The notes under the pieces are model-generated. The model saw nothing but the letters and a program-made list of their open reading frames with translations, did no database searches and had not been told where the DNA came from. From positions 1,116,001 to 1,180,000 of the forward strand of contig NZ_WUBI01000001.1 of assembly GCF_009807035.1 (NCBI RefSeq): a stretch of 64,000 bases of DNA. Reading direction: 5' to 3'. The DNA comes from Paenibacillus dendrobii. Lineage in GTDB: Bacteria; Bacillota; Bacilli; Paenibacillales; Paenibacillaceae. The position numbers and the translations under genes are program-made. Positions 45,143-54,779 of this stretch are shown here, piece after piece. Position 1 is the stretch's first letter, and every line of letters starts with the position of its first letter.

Positions 45143-45850
45143 ATGGAGAAATATTACAAGCCAAGCGAGATCGCTAGAGAATTACATATCAGTACAAGCG
45201 CGCTGCGCCATTATGAATCCTGGGGTATCATCCCTTCTCCCGATCGGGCAGCCAACGGATATCGGTTGTATACTGACGTTCATTTCGCATATTTCCGCTG
45301 TGTGCGCTCCATGTTTCCCGGTTTCGGGGTTCGGGTGACATGCGATGTTCTCCGCAGCATTCAGCACAATGACGCGGACACGGCTTTTTGGCTGGTGAAT
45401 AAACGACAATCGGAGCTTTATCAAGAGAAAGCAGCAGCAGATCAAACCCTGGCTCTTTTGCTACAGCTCGAACTTCCCTCTCTTCCCCAGCAAAAGTTGA
45501 AAAACGAAATGACCATTGGTGAAGCAGCCGTTTTCGCGGGTGTCACTACCTCGGCAATTCGCCACTGGGAGAAGGAAGGCTTGTTACGCTCAAAAAGGGA
45601 TCCAAACAATGGTTACCGGGTATTTACGCCTGCCGAAATACGCAAGATTCTGCTTATTCGTACGCTGCGCACTACGGTTTATTTTCTTAAAAGCATGAAA
45701 GATATTGTGATGGCTTTGGATCATCAGAATATTGAGCAAGCCAAAAAGCTCACGGAGGATGCGATCCGCACCATCCATGAGCGATTGCGCCAGCAGTTGC
45801 TTGGCGTTCATCAATTGGTCGAGCTCTGTAATCTGCTGGACTTGATCTGA
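45143..45850 (+). CDS. Regulator with two tandem MerR-type DNA-binding domains
   Basis: The product has 235 residues. Two complete MerR HTHs are present in one chain: YKPSEIARELHISTSALRHYESWGIIPSPDRAANGYRLYT (about 4-45) and MTIGEAAVFAGVTTSAIRHWEKEGLLRSKRDPNNGYRVFT (about 122-162). Each is followed by a short helical region, and no separate ligand-binding domain is seen. Normal MerR proteins have one HTH and dimerise; this one could bind as a pseudo-dimer. The start follows AAGGAGG. Its 3' end overlaps the convergent hydrolase-DinB gene by 40 bp. Confidence 0.88.
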   Translation: MEKYYKPSEIARELHISTSALRHYESWGIIPSPDRAANGYRLYTDVHFAYFRCVRSMFPGFGVRVTCDVLRSIQHNDADTAFWLVNKRQSELYQEKAAADQTLALLLQLELPSLPQQKLKNEMTIGEAAVFAGVTTSAIRHWEKEGLLRSKRDPNNGYRVFTPAEIRKILLIRTLRTTVYFLKSMKDIVMALDHQNIEQAKKLTEDAIRTIHERLRQQLLGVHQLVELCNLLDLI

Positions 45851-47136
45851 TTCGGTGCAATGCCCAGCATCGCTTCAAATTCACCGAGTTGGCGTAAGTG
45901 GTGACGGAAATGCATTTCAACTAGTTCAACCCACTCCTGCGAGTTTAGCCACCCGAATCCGTCATGCAATACTTTTTGACCCGGAGGAACGGTCTTCGCT
46001 TTCTCCATCCAATCGACTACCTTTTCCTTAACTTGTTCCAATCCTTCAGCCAGTTCCTTCTTGCTAAGGCCAGCGGCCGGATGATCCCATTCTTCAGGTA
46101 ATTTGATTTTAACGGGTGGAAACCCTCCAAGCTTGAACAAAACGATTCCAGCATTCGTCTTCTCTCCAGAATCCTCGCCGGTCGCATTCATGCAGGCTTC
46201 TGCATTCGCAAGATACTCCAGCGCGACCTCGATGACATGATCATATAATTGTCCAAGCGTCCAAGCCTTTCCATTCATCCTGAGCTCGAGCTGTTCCGGG
46301 GAGAACACTGTTAAATGGTCCCGGTATATCTCCAAGAGATGAGCAACATCCATAGGTTCAGAAGTCTTCAAAAAATGATTCACGGTCTCCAGAAACCGAT
46401 CCGGTTCTTCGATATTCGGCGCATGGCCCGACTGATCGAATTCAACGAATACGGCCTTCGGGATAAGCGAGGCAATCACTCTGCCTTCATCGGGCGGATT
46501 CAATCCGTCGTGGGCTCCGCCAATGACCAGCGTTCTTGCCGTGATGCGGTGTAAGTCCGGCCTGAAATCGAAGCCTTCCAGTGCTTTGTTCGCAGCCATC
46601 TGCTGGGCTTCCGTAGGTGCCGGGCATGTTTGATTGAAATCATTCATCCATATACCTACACGATCAAGTCTGTGGAACATGTACTTGGAGAGTAGCTGAA
46701 TTTTCTCATATACCTCCATTCCTGCCGTTTCCTTCTCATGCTCTGCCATCATCCGTGCCATTGAGGAGGTTTTGCCGTTAGACTTGGCCGCAACCAGGAT
46801 CAATTTGTGAATTCGCTCCGGTACGGCCATTGCCACACCCTGTGCGATGTAGCTCCCCATCGAGCCGCCGAGCAAAATGGTCTTCTCGATATGCAATTCA
46901 TCCAATAATGCGATTACATCATCAATATGGTCCTGAAGTGTGTACATTGAAGGCTTATCGGATTTACCGTGTCCGCGCGCGTCCATCGCAATCACACGGT
47001 TTTGTTGCGCCAATGCCTCCATCTCCTGTACATGGGCAAGTATATTCATACCCAACCCATGAAGCAGCAGCAAGGGTTCTCCGCTTCCCTTTTCCTCATA
47101 ATAAATCTGAATTCCATTGAGACTTCTGTGTGGCAT
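45811..47136 (-). CDS. Alpha/beta-hydrolase fused to a DinB-like domain
   Basis: The product has 441 residues. Residues 1-265 form an alpha/beta hydrolase: oxyanion region LLLHGLGMN, nucleophile elbow LLGGSMGSY (Ser), acid in VIGGAHDGLNP, and His in QSGHAPNIEEP. Residues 275-435 match a DinB/YfiT-like four-helix bundle (RMNGKAWTLGQLYDHVIEVALEYLANAE, SQEWVELVEMHFRHHLRQL), with His residues that could bind metal. The start follows GGGAGGGAG. The fusion suggests a hydrolase combined with a thiol- or metal-dependent transferase-like module, but the reaction is unknown. Confidence 0.8.
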   Translation of the reverse strand: MPHRSLNGIQIYYEEKGSGEPLLLLHGLGMNILAHVQEMEALAQQNRVIAMDARGHGKSDKPSMYTLQDHIDDVIALLDELHIEKTILLGGSMGSYIAQGVAMAVPERIHKLILVAAKSNGKTSSMARMMAEHEKETAGMEVYEKIQLLSKYMFHRLDRVGIWMNDFNQTCPAPTEAQQMAANKALEGFDFRPDLHRITARTLVIGGAHDGLNPPDEGRVIASLIPKAVFVEFDQSGHAPNIEEPDRFLETVNHFLKTSEPMDVAHLLEIYRDHLTVFSPEQLELRMNGKAWTLGQLYDHVIEVALEYLANAEACMNATGEDSGEKTNAGIVLFKLGGFPPVKIKLPEEWDHPAAGLSKKELAEGLEQVKEKVVDWMEKAKTVPPGQKVLHDGFGWLNSQEWVELVEMHFRHHLRQLGEFEAMLGIAPNQIKSSRLQSSTN

Positions 47137-47345
47137 GATTCTCCCTCCCGCGTATACATTGATACGTAAATCATATCATATAAATGGGATTTCCTGGTGT
47201 GCGAAGCAACGAATAATAAAACTTTTGTTGAAAAGAAACGTCTTATGTATGAACCGAATTGTTACGCAGGAAAATGATGAAACATAGATTGTAATAATAC
47301 CGTATCTTTACCCATCCACATGAAGACAGGAGGCATTGCCGCAAC

Positions 47346-47717
47346 ATGGTTTCCCCCGGCCCTGACTTTGGTTTTATGTTTACGCTCGTTCCAACGCTCA
47401 TAGCCATTGGATTCATCGTGATGATCGTCATTTTGATTCTTAATGGAGCGAGATATTTCAAAAATGCCCGTTCGCCGCGCACATCCACCTATGTCCGAAT
47501 TATCTCCAAACGGATGGATACTCGCCATCATACAGGTGGCGCTAACGGAAATGTACATTCTTCCAGAACGTATTACTACATTACATTGGAATTCGACAAT
47601 GGTGAAAGACAGGAATATCTGGACGTGAAAAGGTTGTATGGACTCGTTGCTGAAGGCGATACGGGATATGCCGCTATTCAGGGCGAGTGGATCGTAGCTT
47701 TCGAAAGGGAGGTGTGA
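47346..47717 (+). CDS. DUF2500 membrane protein
   Basis: The product has 123 residues. One N-terminal membrane helix (about 10-33) precedes a soluble beta domain with VRIISKRMDTRHHTG, SRTYYYITLEFDNGERQEYLDV and GLVAEGDTGYAAIQGEWIVAFER, the DUF2500 signature. Function is unknown; the family occurs in many Firmicutes. AGGAGG lies 12 bases before the start. The next small gene starts 28 nt downstream with its own GGAGG, so the two are likely cotranscribed. Confidence 0.8.
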   Translation: MVSPGPDFGFMFTLVPTLIAIGFIVMIVILILNGARYFKNARSPRTSTYVRIISKRMDTRHHTGGANGNVHSSRTYYYITLEFDNGERQEYLDVKRLYGLVAEGDTGYAAIQGEWIVAFEREV

Positions 47718-47745
47718 CGAGAGACACGACGGAGGCTCCTTCGAA

Positions 47746-48006
47746 TTGGACACGACACAGCCCGAATTTTATCCTGAAATGCACCTCAGAGCCCGCAAGT
47801 GCATTCAAGAACTATTCGCTTATTTGGACCTGAATCTTGAACGGGGGAGTGAGATCGAGCTCTATGCAGGGTGGGATGATGGTAAGGGCAGCTTCGAGGA
47901 GCCGCAAGATCATCGCCTTGACCTTGAGCTGGATATCCATTCGTTTGAATTGGGAGAACGATTTGTATGGCAGGAAAGACAGTATATTCTTATCAAAAAA
48001 ACATAG
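47746..48006 (+). CDS. Small acidic protein of unknown function
   Basis: The product has 86 residues. It starts at a TTG with GGAGG ten bases upstream, 28 nt past the DUF2500 stop. It is soluble and acidic (ERGSEIELYAGWDDGKGSFEEPQDHRLDLELDI) and ends in basic residues. I do not recognise the family. The tight spacing, good ribosome site and intact frame support it as a gene. Confidence 0.6.
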   Translation: MDTTQPEFYPEMHLRARKCIQELFAYLDLNLERGSEIELYAGWDDGKGSFEEPQDHRLDLELDIHSFELGERFVWQERQYILIKKT

Positions 48007-48038
48007 ATATTAATAGATTCGTGATGTTGAGACCAAAG

Positions 48039-48078
48039 AAAGCCTTAGTTCCGGTTCTGGTTACCGGGCTAAGGCTTT
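48039..48078. terminator. Hairpin between convergent small-protein and dioxygenase genes
   Basis: AAAGCCTTAG / CTAAGGCTTT with an inner CCGG/CCGG pair. The T-tracts are short on both strands. Confidence 0.65.
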
Positions 48079-48091
48079 CCGTATCTCTAAG

Positions 48092-49063
48092 TTAAGCTTT
48101 CGTATTCAGAGGCTTTAAGAGCTTCTCAATCTGCTCCCTGTGAGACTCCAGAAATGGCGGTAACGCCAGCGACTCTCCCAGCGTGCTGACATCCTCATCC
48201 GTAGCGAATCCGGGACCATCGGTAGCCAGCTCATACAAAATGCCATTAGGCTCTCTAAAGTATAGGGAGCGAAAGTAATACCGGTCGACAAACCCGGAGT
48301 TCTGAAACCCCGCTTCGTCAATCCGCTGGATCCATTTGCGAAGCTCTTCTTCATTGTCTACGCGAAAAGCAACATGATGCACACTTCCGCGGCCGGGTCG
48401 TTCCACTGGAAGATCGGCTCTTTCTTCCACATGGATCTCAGCCCCGCTCCCTCCTTCCCCCGCCTCGAACACCCGAATATCCGGTTGACCAAGTGACGTT
48501 GACGGAAAATGTCCTTTTTCTCGAAATCCCAAGATGTTCACCAATACATCCACAGATGGAGCAGCCTCTCTCACCGTAATCTTCACGGGACCCAGTCCGT
48601 AGATGCCATGTTCTTCCGAAACCGTACTTCGTTCCCATGGCTGTCCTCCCGGAACGCCGATATTATTCTCATCGGATACAAGGATCAAGCGCTGTTGTTC
48701 AAAATCCCGAAAAGCCAAAGTGGCTCTGCCGCCGCGTTCGGTGATGGGTTCATGCTCGATCCCATGTTCTTCGAGACGTTTTGCCCAAAACATCAAAGCG
48801 GCGTCATTCGGAACCCGAAGAGATACTGCCGATATGCTGTTGGTTCCCTCATAGTTTCGCGCAAGCATCGGAATCTCAAAAAAGGTCAAGTCCGTCCCCG
48901 GACTCCCTTTCTCATCGGCATAGAACAAATGGTACATGGAGGGCTCGTCCTGGTTGACGGTCTTTTTCACCAGTCGCATACCCAGCACATTCGTGTAAAA
49001 ATCAAAATTTTCGGGCGCATTCGTGGTTAAGGCCGAGACATGATGTATTCCTTTGATTTCCAA
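48092..49063 (-). CDS. Ring-cleaving (VOC-type) dioxygenase, MhqO/MhqA-like
   Basis: The product has 323 residues with two duplicated VOC units. Metal-ligand positions are visible: His in IKGIHHVSALT, His in RGSVHHVAFRV and Glu in REPNGILYELATDGPGF. The N-terminal FYTNVLGMRLVKKTVNQDEPSMYHLFYADEKGSPGTDLTFF is typical of the MhqA/E/O group, which opens hydroquinone or catechol rings and protects B. subtilis from quinones. Here it is not next to an MhqR-type regulator. The start is at 49063, behind AGGAGG. Confidence 0.88.
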   Translation of the reverse strand: MEIKGIHHVSALTTNAPENFDFYTNVLGMRLVKKTVNQDEPSMYHLFYADEKGSPGTDLTFFEIPMLARNYEGTNSISAVSLRVPNDAALMFWAKRLEEHGIEHEPITERGGRATLAFRDFEQQRLILVSDENNIGVPGGQPWERSTVSEEHGIYGLGPVKITVREAAPSVDVLVNILGFREKGHFPSTSLGQPDIRVFEAGEGGSGAEIHVEERADLPVERPGRGSVHHVAFRVDNEEELRKWIQRIDEAGFQNSGFVDRYYFRSLYFREPNGILYELATDGPGFATDEDVSTLGESLALPPFLESHREQIEKLLKPLNTKA

Positions 49064-49116
49064 AATAAAAAACCTCCTTCATCAAGATGTTTTGCTGGCT
49101 GTCATTTTCATTGCAG

Positions 49117-49137
49117 AAAACCCGCCTTATGGGCGGG
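49117..49137 (-). terminator. Terminator of the LtaS-like gene
   Basis: CCCGCC-ATAA-GGCGGG on the minus strand is followed by TTTTCTG, 19 nt after the stop at 49156. Confidence 0.7.
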
Positions 49138-49155
49138 CTAATATGTCATACCTTG

Positions 49156-50964
49156 TTAGAACAGCAGATCTTTCGAGTAATTGTCTCCCTCCAGTATGTC
49201 GTATTCTATCATGCGATAATCATCCAGAAGCGAGGTCTGCTCGGCATTCAACTGCGAAAATTCACCTGACGAACCGATCAGCACATGTTTGCTGAGTCCC
49301 GGAATTTCCGATTTGATCTTTTCCAACAGTCTGTAATACGGAGGCATTGGTTGACCGCTAAGCTGAAAAATGGTAGGTCCGATATAAGCGGGACTGAGCG
49401 TGCCTACGGATTGTTTGCCAATATCGAAGTTTGCCATATACAGCAGCTTGGTCTCATGCTTCAATCTCGGTTTATCGTCCCAGCCTGCCTGCGTATATAT
49501 GCCTGCAGACAATGCCGGTAAATGATCTCCCCAGAATGCGACGATCGTAGGTCTCTTGATGGTTTTGAGCTGTTCGCTCAAGTAAGCCAGTGCCTCATCC
49601 GTCAGCTTGGTATCATGCACGTAGGTTTCCAGCTCATCCTTATATTCGGGTTTGACTCCCTCCACGTTGATCGTATTGGAGCCATTCAGGCCTTTGGTGA
49701 ACGGAAAATGGTTTTGCATGGTCACCAGATGAAGGAATGTCGGATCATCGGAATTTTGCAGCTCCCTCACGGCTTCCTTCACGGCAAACATATCCGAAAT
49801 GTAACCGTTCGGGGTGAAACGCTGGGCATCCTGCAAGTCCTTTTCGCTCGTGAACCGGTCAAAGCCCATAATGGGATAGACGCGATTGCGGTTGTAGAAC
49901 GTATCGTCAAAAGGATGAAGCGCCTCTGCCTTATACCCTCTCTCTTTGAGAATGCTCACGATGGACGGCAAGGAAGACATTTTAACGATTCTTTGCTGAT
50001 ATGGAATAGAACCGTCTTTCAAAAAGTACATCGACAAGCCCGTTAAAGCTTCAAACTCGATATTCGCCGTATTTCCGCCAAATTCAGGGGACAGCATAAA
50101 GCCTGACGGTGTTGATTGCTGCACCTGATGAATAAATTTCAGCGGATCTTCACTCATCGTATAGGTTGGCAGGCGGGTCGGGTCAAAGAAGGCTTCGTCC
50201 ATCATAAACATGATATTAGGCTGCTCTGACGGTGCTTTTCCGGAGACTTGGCCTGGCCATGCGCTATATTTTTTGGAGATCTCTTCGATGGCAGCTTTGC
50301 TGTATCCGTCCGGTTTTTCCATCAGGTTCTGATTAAGATTGCCAGCAAAGGCGTACACAAACCCGTTCTGGGCATAGTTCACCTTTTGATTCCACGGTAT
50401 ATTTTGATACTTCATCGACGTGGCGAGTACCGACTGACCTCCTACCATTTGGACGAATCCTCCAATAATGGCCACGGATATGACGATCATTAGAAAACGG
50501 AGCGGCAGTTGAATCTTCACTTTCGGCAGCTTATAAATGACATAAACAAGCACAGCAACCATTATAATAGTTCCGATCACTGCATACGGCGAAATCATGC
50601 CTTTCGTAATTTTGCTCATTTCCTGCGCATTTTTGACCTGCATCAAATCCCAGGGAAACAACGGCTCTCCGGTAGTTCCTTGTTTTTTATAATTGGCAAT
50701 CGCCAAAATAAAACACACCACAAATGCTAACAGTGCACCTGAATAGACATTCGGAATGATGGCGCTAAAAATGAGCAGAACGAAAAAGAAAAACAAGCTT
50801 CCCGAAATATACAGCCAATAATATTGCGAAATCCAGTTGAATACACTGACGATATTCATATTTAATGAGGCTGCCTGCATAATGAAATTAAGAATAAATC
50901 CACCAAACAGAAGCACGAGCAGTACGGCTCCGATCCGTTTGGAGGGTATGAAATACTGACGCAC
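49156..50964 (-). CDS. LTA synthase family membrane sulfatase-like phosphoglycerol transferase
   Basis: The product has 602 residues. Five membrane helices occupy about 1-190 and an extracellular sulfatase-fold domain about 235-545. The metal and catalytic regions are NIMFMMDEAFFDP (metal acidic residues), GGNTANIEFEALTG (catalytic Thr), TMQNHFPF and FWGDHLPA (Asp-His). This is the LtaS/YvgJ-type superfamily; it would move glycerol phosphate from phosphatidylglycerol onto a teichoic acid or lipid primer, or decorate another envelope polymer. Its start lies 204 bp from a divergent chemoreceptor gene; that gap includes an ACAGATCTGT palindrome. Confidence 0.87.
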   Translation of the reverse strand: MRQYFIPSKRIGAVLLVLLFGGFILNFIMQAASLNMNIVSVFNWISQYYWLYISGSLFFFFVLLIFSAIIPNVYSGALLAFVVCFILAIANYKKQGTTGEPLFPWDLMQVKNAQEMSKITKGMISPYAVIGTIIMVAVLVYVIYKLPKVKIQLPLRFLMIVISVAIIGGFVQMVGGQSVLATSMKYQNIPWNQKVNYAQNGFVYAFAGNLNQNLMEKPDGYSKAAIEEISKKYSAWPGQVSGKAPSEQPNIMFMMDEAFFDPTRLPTYTMSEDPLKFIHQVQQSTPSGFMLSPEFGGNTANIEFEALTGLSMYFLKDGSIPYQQRIVKMSSLPSIVSILKERGYKAEALHPFDDTFYNRNRVYPIMGFDRFTSEKDLQDAQRFTPNGYISDMFAVKEAVRELQNSDDPTFLHLVTMQNHFPFTKGLNGSNTINVEGVKPEYKDELETYVHDTKLTDEALAYLSEQLKTIKRPTIVAFWGDHLPALSAGIYTQAGWDDKPRLKHETKLLYMANFDIGKQSVGTLSPAYIGPTIFQLSGQPMPPYYRLLEKIKSEIPGLSKHVLIGSSGEFSQLNAEQTSLLDDYRMIEYDILEGDNYSKDLLF

Positions 50965-51168
50965 GATACACCCTCTCCCCAGCTTTTCTAGGTGAACAGT
51001 ATACGATAATTATCTTAAAAACAAATGAAAAACACAAATTAAACCCGGAATGACACAGATCTGTCACCCTTTGGCTGAGGAAAAGAAGGAAATATATGAA
51101 TTTTGTCGAAAAATATGAGATTGCACATCGATAGCTATATATAGGTAAAAGGAGCTTGATGCAACAAG

Positions 51169-52932
51169 ATGAAATGGCTTATACGAATTCAAAGGAAACT
51201 GGCTTTACGGATTGCAATTGCGGTGATGGTGATCATTCTGTGCTTGTCAGCTGGATACATCAGGCTGCAAATCATGAATACGAAGACCGCAGCTAATGAT
51301 GTTATTACTAGCTATGGAATCCGGATCGCAGAGAACTACGCCTCCCTGCTGGATACAGAACAGGTTGATCGGTTTTTAAGCCACCCGGCAGAAAATGAAA
51401 CCTATTGGTCTATCCGCAATGAATTGAACCATTTCCGTTCGGAAATCGGAGCTCTCTATGTGTATTTGGTACGAATCGACGAGAAGCTGCAGCCGCTCTT
51501 AATGATCGACGGACAACCCAAAGGATCCAGTACAGCTTCACCAATTAATGAAATCACAGATATACCAACCCAGGCCATTCAAGAACTATTAAAAGGACAA
51601 GCAGCAAGTTCGGATCTTATCGATAACCCTCAGTACGGAAAATACATATCTTCCTATGTGCCCATTAAGAGACCGGATGGTTCTGTCCTTGGTGTATTGG
51701 GAATTGATACGCAGGCTGACGTAATAGACAGCATCTCGGCTAGCGTGATCCGGAAAAGCATCCCGTTTTATGTTTTGATGTTTATCGTTACCTTGGCCGC
51801 CATGACGCTTATCTTTACACTGCTGATCCGTGCCATCCGTCCGCTGAAATGGATCGCAGCAAGCGCGGAACAGGTTGCTGCGGGCGAGTTCGCATCAGCA
51901 AACCGCCTTCTACTTGCACATCCGGTCAAAAGCAAAGATGAAGTTGGAACGATGTATCACGCCATGATGACCATGTCCACCAATCTGAATGCCATTGTAG
52001 GCGGAATCGTGTCTGATGTTGCCAGCTTGTCCGAGCAGCTTGTCGCTGCCTCTGATCGAATCGCTTCGGAATCTACTGAACTGCTTGAGATGAATACTCG
52101 GGTCAGTGAAACTGCACATCATGTAGCCGGAGGCGCCAATACGCAGCGAATCAGCTCTGATGAGGGTGCCCGTTCCATGGAGGAAATTTCGGATTCGCTG
52201 CAGCGCATTTCCGAGGCTTCCGCCACCGTGTCGAATGCATCCTTCAAAGCCCTTCAAAACGCTAACCTGGGCAGGGATAAAATCGGTCTCATGAACCGTC
52301 AAATCGTATCCATCTCCTCAGCAACCGACGAAACAGTCAGAAGAGTTGCCGTGCTGCAGGAATATTCCTCCCAGATTGAAGATAGTCTGAAGTCGATCTC
52401 AGGTATTGCAAGTCAGACAAAGCTTCTAGCGCTCAATGCATCCATCGAGGCGGCTCATGCAGGAGAACACGGATCAGGTTTTGCTGTGGTTGCCGGCGAA
52501 GTAGGAAAACTAGCGGAAGAAGCTTCGCTTGCAGCCCAAAAAATAGCTTCGCTTCTAATGAACATCGAACATGAAACCCTACAGATCAGCGATGCAATGG
52601 CAAAAGGATCACTTGAGGTAATGGCAGGCACCGGTATATCTGAAGAAGCGGAAACCTCCTTTTCCGATGTCGTTCAAATGTTCGGTATCGTTAACGAACA
52701 GATTCAAGATATCTCCGTATCTACCGAGCAAATGACGGCCCGCTCCGAGGAAGTCGCGGCAGCTGTCAGCGAAGTCGCCGGAATAGCGAATAGCACTTCG
52801 GAGCAAATATCCCATATCGGACATTTGACCAACAAACAGCTCGATATTGTCCGATATTTCGCGAAATCCGCTGGTGAAATGAATGAAATGACTCACAAGT
52901 TACGGGAATCCGTTAAACAAATCAAAATTTAA
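51169..52932 (+). CDS. Methyl-accepting chemotaxis protein
   Basis: The product has 587 residues. A membrane helix (about 13-33), an extracytoplasmic Cache-like sensor (about 35-200), a second helix (about 201-223), a HAMP domain (about 225-275) and a cytoplasmic signalling coiled coil follow in order. The hairpin tip includes [33 protein letters not shown], close to the universal motif. The start follows AAAAGGAG. It reports an unknown ligand to CheA/CheW elsewhere. No chemotaxis partner is nearby. Confidence 0.92.
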   Translation: MKWLIRIQRKLALRIAIAVMVIILCLSAGYIRLQIMNTKTAANDVITSYGIRIAENYASLLDTEQVDRFLSHPAENETYWSIRNELNHFRSEIGALYVYLVRIDEKLQPLLMIDGQPKGSSTASPINEITDIPTQAIQELLKGQAASSDLIDNPQYGKYISSYVPIKRPDGSVLGVLGIDTQADVIDSISASVIRKSIPFYVLMFIVTLAAMTLIFTLLIRAIRPLKWIAASAEQVAAGEFASANRLLLAHPVKSKDEVGTMYHAMMTMSTNLNAIVGGIVSDVASLSEQLVAASDRIASESTELLEMNTRVSETAHHVAGGANTQRISSDEGARSMEEISDSLQRISEASATVSNASFKALQNANLGRDKIGLMNRQIVSISSATDETVRRVAVLQEYSSQIEDSLKSISGIASQTKLLALNASIEAAHAGEHGSGFAVVAGEVGKLAEEASLAAQKIASLLMNIEHETLQISDAMAKGSLEVMAGTGISEEAETSFSDVVQMFGIVNEQIQDISVSTEQMTARSEEVAAAVSEVAGIANSTSEQISHIGHLTNKQLDIVRYFAKSAGEMNEMTHKLRESVKQIKI

Positions 52933-52952
52933 ACGTTAACAATAAACAACTC

Positions 52953-52993
52953 AAAAAGGCTGATCTTCAATTTTGAAGAATCAGCCTTTTTTT
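52953..52993 (+). terminator. Terminator of the chemoreceptor gene
   Basis: AGGCTGAT / ATCAGCCT with inner CTTCAA/TTGAAG pairing, followed by seven T. Confidence 0.88.
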
Positions 52994-53012
52994 GTAAATC
53001 GCTCAACGTATC

Positions 53013-53111
53013 TTAAACTCCAAAACATCCAGAAGCCAAAATGATGACCAGCAAGATAAACAATACAAGAATTGCGCCAGGATTACGGAAAGCTCCACCT
53101 ACCTCAGACAT
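53013..53111 (-). CDS. YjcZ-type sporulation microprotein
   Basis: A 32-residue frame starts at an ATG at 53111, behind ATAGGAGGTG, and ends TAA at 53013. After a short Gly-containing start (MSEVGGAFRNPG) comes one hydrophobic helix, AILVLFILLVIILASG, and the tail CFGV. Size, the Gly start and the ILVLFILLVII helix match the YjcZ/SscA group of small sporulation membrane proteins. It is too short for most gene-length cut-offs. It lies between a terminator and the SLH gene. Confidence 0.75.
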   Translation of the reverse strand: MSEVGGAFRNPGAILVLFILLVIILASGCFGV

Positions 53112-53271
53112 ACCCAAGCACCTCCTATCAACGATTTCAAGATATTCTATGATTTCATCAAGGAAAATGCATGGATTAATCTACTTGGTTCATTGACTCA
53201 AGTTACGCAGATTCATATCAAATTCAACTGTCCCTCATATTCATTCATAGGGTACCCCTTGGAATCATTGT

Positions 53272-53934
53272 TTATGGCTGAATAGCGGAATTCTTATGGT
53301 CTTCTGCAAATTTGACAGCCTCGTAGACCATTCCCGCAGCCTGGTCCCTCTTCATCACTTGCTTCGGATTGAAATTCTGTTGGTCATCCAGCGTGGTAAA
53401 CTTGTAAATGAGCGACCGCTGAATGGTTCCTTGATATCCGGGAGTGATATCCTGTTCATCATGGATCTGAATAAAGATTTTGATCAGCGGAAATTGTCCT
53501 GTTTTTTCAAGTGCCTGAACCAGATAATGCGTAAACTGCTCCTTGGTCATCGGCTTTTGCGGGTCGATATCGGCAGGGATATCCAGTCCGTTATAATACC
53601 CGTTAATGAATGCTTGAGCATACCAAGCATCATTACGAATCTTGCTGAACAGACCTTCAGCTTCAGGCGCTTTGTTGAAATCAATGGCAGCCAGGCTCAG
53701 CTGCATGGAATCCACGATCAGCTGGATCCCCTGTGCATTGGTTAACTCCGCTTGCGGCTTGAATTCCTCGTTATTTACCCCATGCAGGAAACCTTTCAGC
53801 TTCAATGCCTCAATTTGCGTTTTGTAATTCGTTTGGTCCAGGTCTTTAAAACCATCAGCTGCGAATATATGCTGCGGTTGCAACAGCGTGGATAATAATA
53901 CGCTCATCACAGCAATGCCTGCTAACTTTTTCAT
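53272..53934 (-). CDS. Secreted protein with SLH-like domains
   Basis: The product has 220 residues. A signal peptide (about 1-25, ending IFAAD) is followed by SLH-type repeats: GFKDLDQTNYKTQIEALKLKGFLHGVNNEEFKPQAELTNAQGIQLIVD, a second copy (DAWYAQAFINGYYNGLDIPADIDPQKPMTKEQFTHYLVQAL) and a third, weaker one near the C-terminus (FNPKQVMKRDQAAGMVYEAV). Such modules bind secondary cell-wall polymer. There is no other domain, so it is a small wall-bound protein of unknown role. It is a single-gene unit. Confidence 0.82.
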   Translation of the reverse strand: MKKLAGIAVMSVLLSTLLQPQHIFAADGFKDLDQTNYKTQIEALKLKGFLHGVNNEEFKPQAELTNAQGIQLIVDSMQLSLAAIDFNKAPEAEGLFSKIRNDAWYAQAFINGYYNGLDIPADIDPQKPMTKEQFTHYLVQALEKTGQFPLIKIFIQIHDEQDITPGYQGTIQRSLIYKFTTLDDQQNFNPKQVMKRDQAAGMVYEAVKFAEDHKNSAIQP

Positions 53935-54044
53935 GATCCCGCCCCCTATTTGGATGATTTTTCATCTGTCCTTTTGACGGTTTCTTCATCAAAGAAGTTG
54001 CATAACCTAAAACCCATCTTAATTTATTTTATCGGCCTTGCCTT

Positions 54045-54740
54045 TTATTCAGTGGTTGCCTTGCGTTTCATACTCCGAATCAGCTTTTTAGTCTCTGGAT
54101 CAACACGATATGATTCCGTTATTTTCTGCAATGCCTTATTGAATGTAAAATCATCAATGCTGCATGTCGTAAAATAAGCCATCGTTGATTCGGGCAGCTT
54201 AATATAGCATATGGACAATGCCCACGCTGCAGCCATCTTAACGTAATATCCTTCATGTTTAATCGTATCCAAAACTTGAAGCACTCTATCGATATATAAT
54301 ACGTCTATAAAATAATCCAACAGCATGACAATGCCAAACCGGATTTCATATTCCAGCGAGGAATTCAGATAGGGCTGAAGAAATTCCCACACTATCTCCT
54401 GATTGGTTTTGGCAAATTTCAAACCTGTGCAGAAGCTGTCACATACCGACCAATTATCTATTTTGGGTACAAATGCGGCTACATACTTCAGCTTCACATC
54501 GACATCTTCTTTTACATATTCAATCAACATGCCTTGAAGCATGATCTCTTCGAAATAATCGCTATCCGCTTCCTTCAAATAATTTCGCCAGTCCCCTTTA
54601 GCAATCTGCTTCGCCAACTTGCGCAGCTCCGGGAGTCTGACACCAAGTACATTCGAGATATTGGGGATCAGCGCCGCAGAAAATTTCCGGTATTCTTCAT
54701 CTGCCAAGGAAAATAGTTGTTCACGCACACTTACTGCCAT
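54045..54740 (-). CDS. alkD: DNA alkylation repair enzyme, AlkD-type
   Basis: The product has 231 residues made of HEAT-like helices over its whole length, e.g. GVRLPELRKLAKQIAKGDWRNYL, VDVKLKYVAAFVPKIDNWSVCDSFC (with the conserved D-N-W and Asp) and AAAWALSICYIK. AlkD glycosylases remove N3- and N7-alkylated bases without flipping them. It is the last gene of the ada-led operon, 39 nt after the AlkA-like gene. A non-catalytic DNA-binding paralogue cannot be excluded. Confidence 0.88.
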   Translation of the reverse strand: MAVSVREQLFSLADEEYRKFSAALIPNISNVLGVRLPELRKLAKQIAKGDWRNYLKEADSDYFEEIMLQGMLIEYVKEDVDVKLKYVAAFVPKIDNWSVCDSFCTGLKFAKTNQEIVWEFLQPYLNSSLEYEIRFGIVMLLDYFIDVLYIDRVLQVLDTIKHEGYYVKMAAAWALSICYIKLPESTMAYFTTCSIDDFTFNKALQKITESYRVDPETKKLIRSMKRKATTE

Positions 54741-54779
54741 CTGTATACTCCTTACTTGGTAGCATTAAATACGATACAT

